NCBI GenBank assembly: GCA_035502775.1
Contig: DATJUB010000078.1
Coordinates: 94,624 to 158,623, forward strand
Length of the DNA stretch: 64,000 nucleotides
From: 67-14 sp035502775
Lineage (GTDB): Bacteria > Actinomycetota > Thermoleophilia > Solirubrobacterales > 70-9
Reading direction: 5' to 3'
Below the pieces are notes generated by a model that was not told the DNA's origin, made no database searches, and worked only from the letters and a program-made list of their open reading frames with translations. The translations under genes were made by a program, and so were the position numbers. How positions within the stretch are numbered: position 1 is the first letter of the stretch; every line of letters begins with the position of its first letter. Of the stretch, positions 58,318 to 64,000 are shown in pieces.

Positions 58318-58375
58318 AATGGTTTCGAGTTCCTCTCTGTAGCCACCCGTGAGGGCGACAGTAGACCGCGGAATG

Positions 58376-60142
58376 TTACTCGATAGTGACCAGAGGGTCA
58401 CCGCTGGCGACGGCGTCACCCACTGAGATCGGCAAGTCGGTGATCTTACCCTTGCGATGAGCGGTGATCTCGTTCTCCATCTTCATGGCCTCGATCACGC
58501 AGATCAGGTCGCCTTCCTCCACCTCGGCACCCTTCTCGACGTTGACCTTGAAGATCGATCCCTGCAGCGGCGAGTCCAGGCGGGCGACGTTCGATCCGCC
58601 TCCGCCACCGGCCTTGCGCTCGCGCTTCTTCGGCTTCGGTCCGGCGGCAGCGGCCCCCGCGGCGAAGCCGGTGGCCTCGCCGATGACCTTGACGTCGAAG
58701 CGCTTTCCGGAGACCTCGACCAGATAGTCGCGGGCGACCTTCTCGACTTCCTCCTCGCCTTCGGCGGTCTCGGGAAGCTCCACCTTCGGCGGCGCGGTCG
58801 TCTTCAGCCACTTCTTGTCTTCCATCAGGTCGCGGCAGGTCTCGCCCGCGTCCCACTGCTCCGTCTGAAGGATCGCCTTGTGGAAGGGAATCAGGGTCGA
58901 AAGGCCACCGATCTCGTACTCGTCGAGCGCGCGCAGCATGCGCTTGGTGGCGGCGGCGCGGTCGTTGTCCCACACGATCAGCTTGCCGACCATCGGGTCA
59001 TACATCGGCGTGACCTCGGACCCTGCCTGGACGCCCGTGTCGATCCGGATGCCCGGTCCCGAAGGCTCCTTGTAAGAGGTGATCTTGCCCGGGGCGGGAG
59101 CGAAGTTCTTGTCGGCCTTCTCGGCGTTGATCCGGCACTCGATCGCCCAGCCGTCGATCTTCACGTCCTCCTGCTTCAGCGAGAGCTCCTCACCGGCGGC
59201 GATCTTGATCTGCTCGCGCACGATGTCGACGCCGGTGATCATCTCGGTCACGCAATGCTCGACCTGGACCCGGGTGTTCATCTCGAGGAAGAAGTATTCG
59301 TCGCCGTGCTGCATGCCTTCGATCGTTCCGGCGGAGAAGTAGCCGACCGCCTTGGCCGCGTCGGTCGCGATCTTGCCGATGCGCTCACGCATCTCTTCGT
59401 CGACGTGCGGGCCGGGAGCCTCTTCGATCACCTTCTGGTGGCGGCGCTGGATCGAGCAGTCGCGCTCGCCGAGGTGGATCACGTTGCCGTGCTTGTCGGC
59501 CAGGACCTGGACCTCGACATGGCGCGGATCCTCGAGGTAGCGCTCGACGTAGACACGATCGTCGCTGAAGAACTTCATGCCCTCACGGCCGGAACCCTCG
59601 AATGCCTCTTCGAGATCGTCCGGGGTCATCGCGACGCGGAAACCCTTGCCGCCGCCACCGCCGACCGCCTTGCAGGCGACCGGGTAGCCGGCCGCTTCGG
59701 CCTGGGCACGGGCCTCGGCCAGATCCTTCGCGGGCTCGGTCGCGCCGGGAACGATCGGTACGCCGGCCTGCTCCATGATCTCGCGGGCCTGGGTCTTCGA
59801 ACCCATCGCGTCGATCGCCGAGGCGGGCGGGCCGATGAACACGATGCCGGCCTCTTCGAGGGCGCGGGCGAAATCGGCGTTCTCGGCGAGGAAGCCGTAG
59901 CCGGGATGCACGGCCTCGGCGCCGGAGTCCTTGCAGGCCTGGATGATCTTCTCGATCGAGAGGTAACTCTCCGCCGGGATCGCCGGTCCGATCAGGAATG
60001 CCTCATCACAGGCATGCACATGGGGGGCGTCCCGGTCGATGTCGGAGTAGACGGCCACCGAGGCGATGTCCATCTCCTTGCAGGCGCGGGCGACACGGAT
60101 AGCGATCTCGCCACGATTGGCGATCAGAATCTTCGAGAACAT
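58376..60142 (-). CDS. Acetyl/propionyl-CoA carboxylase, biotin carboxylase plus biotin carrier subunit
   Basis: 588-residue AccA3-like alpha subunit. The N-terminus MFSKILIANRGEIAIRV, ATP-grasp loop GGGGKGFR, MNTRVQVEHCVTE and a C-terminal biotinyl domain with EAMKMENE (the middle Lys is biotinylated) give the order biotin carboxylase, linker, BCCP. It supplies carboxybiotin for acetyl-CoA or propionyl-CoA carboxylation; the carboxyltransferase subunit is not in the window. ATG 60142 is chosen because the family always begins there; the frame opens 46 codons earlier. The N-terminal part is typical, the linker is Lys/Glu-rich. Confidence 0.95.
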   Translation of the reverse strand: MFSKILIANRGEIAIRVARACKEMDIASVAVYSDIDRDAPHVHACDEAFLIGPAIPAESYLSIEKIIQACKDSGAEAVHPGYGFLAENADFARALEEAGIVFIGPPASAIDAMGSKTQAREIMEQAGVPIVPGATEPAKDLAEARAQAEAAGYPVACKAVGGGGGKGFRVAMTPDDLEEAFEGSGREGMKFFSDDRVYVERYLEDPRHVEVQVLADKHGNVIHLGERDCSIQRRHQKVIEEAPGPHVDEEMRERIGKIATDAAKAVGYFSAGTIEGMQHGDEYFFLEMNTRVQVEHCVTEMITGVDIVREQIKIAAGEELSLKQEDVKIDGWAIECRINAEKADKNFAPAPGKITSYKEPSGPGIRIDTGVQAGSEVTPMYDPMVGKLIVWDNDRAAATKRMLRALDEYEIGGLSTLIPFHKAILQTEQWDAGETCRDLMEDKKWLKTTAPPKVELPETAEGEEEVEKVARDYLVEVSGKRFDVKVIGEATGFAAGAAAAGPKPKKRERKAGGGGGSNVARLDSPLQGSIFKVNVEKGAEVEEGDLICVIEAMKMENEITAHRKGKITDLPISVGDAVASGDPLVTIE

Positions 60143-60194
60143 TCGGCGGAGTTTATTTGGGGAAGCCGAACGGCGGCCGCCCGGCCCGGCCCGG

Positions 60195-61862
60195 CTAGCT
60201 CTTGCGGGTGCCGAGCGGGCAGTACAACTTGCTGCCGTGACCGAGGTCGGGAAGGCCGCCCGAGCCCGAGCCGAAGGCATCGGCGGCGGCCGGGGGCGCG
60301 GTGAGCGCCGGTTCCGCCTCCGAGCCGAGCGCGTTCGAGGCGACGGTCAGCGCTCCGTCCGTGTCGACGCTGGCCGCGAGTTCGGACGCGGTCGGGTTCC
60401 GTTTCACCTGGACCGCGGCCATCATCCCGTTGTCCTCGTGGAAGGTGACGTGGCAATGGAACACGAATTTGCCCGAGAATTGGGTTGGGCGCGTGCGGAT
60501 GATCACTTCGGATCCGGGCGGGATCAGCACGTTGTCTTCGTAGTCGACGAAGGCCCGTTCGTCACCGGCGACGCTGATCACCTGGAACTCGTTGATGTGG
60601 ATGTGGAAGGTGTGCCACTCGCTGGTGTCGTTGACGAGCTTCCATTGCTCCAGCGAATCCATCTTCATGGTGATCACCCGGTCCGGGTTGAACATGTGTC
60701 CGTTCAGAAGGAAGTCGGTCTGGGTGGAGGAGACCTGCTTTTCGCTGAAGACGATCGTGCGGCGGCGGTCCACCTTCTTTCCGCGCAGGTCCTCGACTGG
60801 TGGGATGAGCCGCTTCGGATAGCGGTTTCCGCTGACCGGACGGCCGCCGGATTTGACCGTCACGACCTTTTGGTTCGGGATCCAGCCGCCCTTTGCGGGG
60901 TCGTTGGCGCCCGCGAACTGGCGGAACGGGACGGCCCGCAGCTCGTACTTGCCGGCCCTGCCGCCGCGGACCAGCACCTCGCGACGGGATCCGGGCGCGA
61001 TCTCCAGCTTACGCACGATCCTCGGTTTGGCCAGGGTGTTGGCGTCCTGGGCGAGCACGCGGAAGGGCTGGCCGGCGAGGCGGAGCACGATGATGCGGTC
61101 CGCGTTTGCGTTGAAGATGCGCCAGCGCTGGATCTCGCCGGGCCGGATCTTCGCGGTGGGATTGCGCTGCCCGTTGACGTAGAGCCGCTGGTCCTTGCCG
61201 CTTGACTTGTCGGCCGGGACGATCTTGCCGTCCTTGATCTGGGTGTTCTGGATCACCATGAAGCGCTGGCGTACGTTCCGCAGGGCCGGGAGCCGGTCGA
61301 GTCCGCCCTCCTGGACGATCCCTCCCGCCATTCCGGCGAAGATCTGAGGCTCTACGTCGGGATGCCAGTGCGGGTGATACCAGTAGGCGCCGGGCGAGTT
61401 GGTGTGCGGGATCTTGTACTTGTAGGTGAACTTCTTGCCGGGGCGCAGATTCAGGTAGACGTTGTCGTGGTTGGCCCGTGGCGAGACGTGGAAGCCGTGC
61501 GTGTGGAAGTTGGTCTCTCCCGGCAGGCCGTTCTTGAAGTTGACCGTGAGTTCGTCTCCGGCACAGATCATCAGCATGGGACCGGGAAAGAGACCGTCGT
61601 AGGTCTGGGCGATCACCTTTTCGCCGTCGATCCTGGCCGGCCCGACCTTGGCGTGCATTGAGGTCTTCAGTCTGCCGTTGTGGCTGTAGCGCAGCTGGGG
61701 CATGGGAAAACCGTCGCGGATGATCGGCGGCGCGTTCCGGTGGCAGCCGGTGCGTTCGGCCGCGGAAGCCGGAGCGGTGAGGCCGGCGGTGGCGCCCAGA
61801 GTCGCGAGCGCGAGCAGGAGCCAGGTGATGCCCGAGGGGCGTGTTCCACGTGTTGGCCGCAT
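60195..61862 (-). CDS. Secreted multicopper oxidase
   Basis: 555 residues with a Sec signal peptide (about 1-34, APASAA). All copper motifs are present in order: HTHGFH and YWYHPHWH in the first cupredoxin domain, HTFHIHINEF and HCHVTFHEDNGMM in the last (T1 copper with Met axial ligand). The order suits a laccase/bilirubin-oxidase- or CueO-like three-domain oxidase. No methionine-rich copper-resistance insert is seen. Substrate could be Cu(I), Mn(II) or phenols. It stands alone, with 172 bp to the next divergent gene. Confidence 0.92.
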   Translation of the reverse strand: MRPTRGTRPSGITWLLLALATLGATAGLTAPASAAERTGCHRNAPPIIRDGFPMPQLRYSHNGRLKTSMHAKVGPARIDGEKVIAQTYDGLFPGPMLMICAGDELTVNFKNGLPGETNFHTHGFHVSPRANHDNVYLNLRPGKKFTYKYKIPHTNSPGAYWYHPHWHPDVEPQIFAGMAGGIVQEGGLDRLPALRNVRQRFMVIQNTQIKDGKIVPADKSSGKDQRLYVNGQRNPTAKIRPGEIQRWRIFNANADRIIVLRLAGQPFRVLAQDANTLAKPRIVRKLEIAPGSRREVLVRGGRAGKYELRAVPFRQFAGANDPAKGGWIPNQKVVTVKSGGRPVSGNRYPKRLIPPVEDLRGKKVDRRRTIVFSEKQVSSTQTDFLLNGHMFNPDRVITMKMDSLEQWKLVNDTSEWHTFHIHINEFQVISVAGDERAFVDYEDNVLIPPGSEVIIRTRPTQFSGKFVFHCHVTFHEDNGMMAAVQVKRNPTASELAASVDTDGALTVASNALGSEAEPALTAPPAAADAFGSGSGGLPDLGHGSKLYCPLGTRKS

Positions 61863-62019
61863 GAATTTCCTCTCCGGTTCCGTGGACGGACGGATCCACG
61901 GTCAAGCAGAACGAGACGATGGGCTCAACCTACCCGAGGTGGTCGCCCGAGGCGAGGATTTCTCGAGATTCCCCGGATTCCGCAATGAGTCCTGCGCCCT
62001 GTGACCGGCGCGAGGCCCC

Positions 62020-62025
62020 TATCCT
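62020..62025 (+). promoter_or_regulatory. -10 box (TATCCT) of the PHP gene
   Basis: TATCCT ends 9 nt before the ATG at 62035; leaderless arrangement. It supports that start. Confidence 0.45.
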
Positions 62026-62034
62026 TCCCGATCC

Positions 62035-62841
62035 ATGATCGAACTCCAGAGTCATTCAGTTGTTTCCGATGGTCAGCTCGAGCCGGCCGGCGTGGTCGAG
62101 CAGGCCGCAGCCGCCGGGGTCGAGGTGCTGGCGCTCACCGACCACGACGGGGTAGCCGGCGTGCCGGAGGCGATCGAAGCCGGTGAGCGGCTCGGGGTGG
62201 AGATCGTGCCCGCGATCGAGATGTCCTCGGTCCACGAGTTCGCCGAGGATCTCCATATCTGCGGCTACTGGATCGACGTCGAGAAGATGAAGCCCGCCTG
62301 TGAGCGGGCTCAGGAGGAGCGTCGGGAAAGGGCCAAGGAGATCATCGAGAACCTGCGCGGCTACGGTTTCGACATCACCTTCGAGGACGCGGTCCGCGAG
62401 GCCGGTGCCGCCGACGCGATCGGCCGCCCCCACATCGCCCACGCGGCCGGAGCGGCGAACAACATGGGCCCGTTCTTCGAGGAGTACCTGGTGCCCGGGG
62501 CGAAGGCGTTCGTCTCCCGCCGGTGGCCGACCGCTCAGCAGGCATGTGAACTGATCAAGGAAGCGGGCGGTGTGGCGGTGATCGCGCATCCATACTGGGA
62601 CGTCAAGGATCCGGAACAGGTCGAATCCCTGATCCGCTCGCTCGACATCGGAGGGATCGAGGTCTTCTACCCGTCGCACACCAAGAAGCAGACGGAGCAC
62701 CTACTCAATCTGGCGAGGGAGTTGGGGATAGCGGCCACCGCATCAAGCGACTACCACGGCCCGACCCACAAGACCTTCAGCAGATTCGGCGCCTACCAGA
62801 CCTACGATCTGGGAGAACCAGAAGTACCAGCCAAACCCTGA
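62035..62841 (+). CDS. PHP-domain phosphoesterase (RNase AM/YciV-like)
   Basis: 268-residue polymerase-and-histidinol-phosphatase domain. Motifs: LQSHSVVSDG (usually LHxHTxxSDG; here H-S-H is partly replaced by Q-S-H), LALTDHDGVAG, EMSS near residue 62, IAHPYWD and a C-terminal SSDYHGP. Relatives include the 5'-nucleotidase/RNase AM (YciV) and family phosphatases. The change of the first His to Gln removes one possible metal ligand, so activity should not be taken for granted. No operon partner. Confidence 0.83.
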   Translation: MIELQSHSVVSDGQLEPAGVVEQAAAAGVEVLALTDHDGVAGVPEAIEAGERLGVEIVPAIEMSSVHEFAEDLHICGYWIDVEKMKPACERAQEERRERAKEIIENLRGYGFDITFEDAVREAGAADAIGRPHIAHAAGAANNMGPFFEEYLVPGAKAFVSRRWPTAQQACELIKEAGGVAVIAHPYWDVKDPEQVESLIRSLDIGGIEVFYPSHTKKQTEHLLNLARELGIAATASSDYHGPTHKTFSRFGAYQTYDLGEPEVPAKP

Positions 62842-62882
62842 GCAACACCCAGACCCAGACCCAGCCCAAGCCAAAGGCCATC

Positions 62883-62925
62883 CTGGGGGCGATTTGGGGG
62901 CATATAGCCCCCAAATCGCCCCCAG
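62883..62925. repeat. Long hairpin of the TGGRGRCGATT family, copy 3
   Basis: Perfect 19-bp stem beginning CTGGGGGCGATTTGGG with a 5-nt loop ATATA. It stands between the PHP gene and the AbiEi/DUF559-like gene. The outer stem TGGGGGCGATT fits the same consensus as copies 1 and 2. Confidence 0.75.
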
Positions 62926-62975
62926 AACCTTCACGTTTGGCTTTCGTTGGGAATATTTCTCGGGTGTCGAGCCAG

Positions 62976-63962
62976 ATGTGCGCCCCGTGGCGGGATGCTC
63001 TGGCCGTGTCCGAACGACGTTTCGACCTCACTTCTCGCCTCGTTGAACTCGCGGCAGTGCAACATGGCGTGGTTTCTCGGCGGCAGCTGTCTGATCTCGG
63101 TGCTTCGGCCGGATGGATCAAGGGGCGTGTGGAGTCTCGATGGTTGTTGCCGGTCTGTGACGGCGTATTTGCCGTGGGCCGTCCCGCGGCAGATGATCAC
63201 GCGGCGTGGTTGAGCGGAATATTGGCCAATCGTCCGGGTTCATTCCTCACGAGACAAACCGCTGGAGCCCTTTGGAAGATCATGTCTTGGCATGGTCCTG
63301 TACAGGTAGTCCGATCCGAGAGCCGCTCGCCGAGAGTGACCCGACTGGCCGGTCCGGGGCTCCCGGAGAATCGGCGGCTCGTCGTGTTCAGAAGCAGACA
63401 TCTGGAAACGACCGAGACCGCCATCGAGCAACAGATTCCGGTCACATCCGTGGCGAGGACCCTGCTCGACCTGGCCGGGGTGCTCAGTGAGGCCAGGCTG
63501 AGAGCCGCCTTCAACGAAGCGGACCGCTTGGATCTCCTAGAGCACGATGACTTGATGGACTGCGTGACACGTGGCCGGGGATGGAAAGGTGCCGCGCGAT
63601 TCCGGCGGCTGGTCGGACTGCGTCATCCCAAGACCGCCGCGACGAGATCCGAACTCGAGTCAGTGTTTCTCGGGCTCTGTGCTGACCACGGCTTGGAAGA
63701 GCCCCGCGTCAACACAAGGGTCTGTGGCATGGAGGTGGATTGTTTCTGGCCGTCATCCCGACTGGTGGTGGAGCTGGACGGCGTTGAATTCCATCGCGGC
63801 CGGATGGCTCTCCTCGCAGACGCCGATCGAGATCTCCGGCTGAGAGAAAACGGATTCGAAGTCTTGAGGTTCACTCATCCGATGGTCACGACCCAGGCGG
63901 AGAGAACGGCCGCTCTGCTCAGGGACAAGCTGGCTCGAACCGGGACGCCGGCCCGAGCCTAA
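62976..63962 (+). CDS. AbiEi-type winged-helix plus DUF559 endonuclease-like protein
   Basis: 328 residues from ATG 62976; a TTG at 62937 in the same frame is possible but a -10-like TATTTC at 62954 lies between. N-terminal winged helix (LVELAAVQHGVVSRRQLSDLGASAG) and WLLPVCDGVFAVG match the AbiEi antitoxin-domain family; the middle (SVARTLLDLAGV) is typical of these proteins. The C-terminal part (ESVFLGLCADHGL, DCFWPSSRLVVELDGVEFH, DLRLRENGFEVLRFTH) is the DUF559 PD-(D/E)xK nuclease-like fold. Common in actinobacteria, often without a toxin partner; function unproven. Flanked by hairpins of one family. Base composition looks somewhat less GC-rich than neighbours. Confidence 0.75.
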   Translation: MCAPWRDALAVSERRFDLTSRLVELAAVQHGVVSRRQLSDLGASAGWIKGRVESRWLLPVCDGVFAVGRPAADDHAAWLSGILANRPGSFLTRQTAGALWKIMSWHGPVQVVRSESRSPRVTRLAGPGLPENRRLVVFRSRHLETTETAIEQQIPVTSVARTLLDLAGVLSEARLRAAFNEADRLDLLEHDDLMDCVTRGRGWKGAARFRRLVGLRHPKTAATRSELESVFLGLCADHGLEEPRVNTRVCGMEVDCFWPSSRLVVELDGVEFHRGRMALLADADRDLRLRENGFEVLRFTHPMVTTQAERTAALLRDKLARTGTPARA

Positions 63963-63970
63963 ACGCAAAC

Positions 63971-64000
63971 TGGGGGCGATTTGGGAGCTACTAGCTCCCA
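63971..64000. repeat. Long hairpin of the TGGRGRCGATT family, copy 4 (cut by window end)
   Basis: Starts CTGGGGGCGATTTGGGAGCT, loop ACT, and the 3' arm AGCTCCCA runs off the window. Compared with copy 3 one inner pair is A-T instead of G-C with both sides changed, so pairing is kept. Confidence 0.65.

Overview
This 64 kb window is high-GC, gene-dense bacterial chromosome. The gene content suggests an actinobacterium, and the combination points towards class Thermoleophilia (Solirubrobacterales-like); that placement is inference, because no rRNA is present. The supporting features are a menaquinone-type cytochrome bc complex, a mycobacterial-type dCTP deaminase, GpgS, an AccA3-like carboxylase subunit, a DtxR-type regulator, frequent GTG/TTG starts and apparently leaderless -10 boxes. 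The sequence looks chromosomal: parAB, sucCD, hemBL and three tRNA genes (Ile, Lys, Phe) are present, and no transposase, integrase, phage gene or CRISPR array was seen.

Layout. 0-7.5 kb: parA-parB, tRNA-Ile, a BFN/DUF151 protein, ddl with an overlapping aminotransferase, a small membrane protein, a cytosolic alkaline-phosphatase-fold enzyme and ymdB. 7.5-9.7 kb: a two-gene ABC exporter. 9.7-13 kb: hemB, a fused siroheme-decarboxylase-like (AhbA-AhbB) gene and hemL. 13-20.4 kb: an unknown gene, Tat-type Rieske protein, b6-like cytochrome b, subunit IV-cytochrome c fusion, menG, polyprenyl synthase, dcd, tatA, tatC and an anchored TPR-like protein. 20.4-23.5 kb: tRNA-Lys, a 125-bp imperfect inverted repeat, two paralogous secreted proteins and tRNA-Phe. 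23.5-29.3 kb: an MrfA-like helicase and folP, with the divergent gpgS-HAD pair and a DtxR-family regulator.

29.3-58.4 kb is the remarkable part. It holds seven large integral-membrane enzymes of the sulfatase/alkaline-phosphatase fold. They fall into two subfamilies, and all seven have threonine where sulfatases have the formylglycine cysteine. Three secreted sulfatases do keep the C-x-P-S-R motif, and an arylsulfotransferase-type protein lies between them. A NoeA-like methyltransferase and a tiny DPGS membrane protein share an operon with one of the membrane enzymes. Interspersed are sucCD (overlapping one membrane enzyme gene), an aminotransferase, a HAD hydrolase, an N6-adenine-methylase-like gene and a GNAT acetyltransferase. 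I read the region as a cell-envelope locus for moving or removing sulfate, phosphate or phospho-alcohol groups; its substrate is unknown. 58.4-64 kb: biotin carboxylase/BCCP, a multicopper oxidase, a PHP phosphoesterase and an AbiEi/DUF559-like protein bracketed by related hairpins.

Other points: four long hairpins share an outer stem (TGGRGRCGATT) while their inner stems differ with pairing kept; two REP-like elements are related to each other; and two genes encode conserved N-termini upstream of any ATG/GTG/TTG, suggesting CTG or other rare starts.
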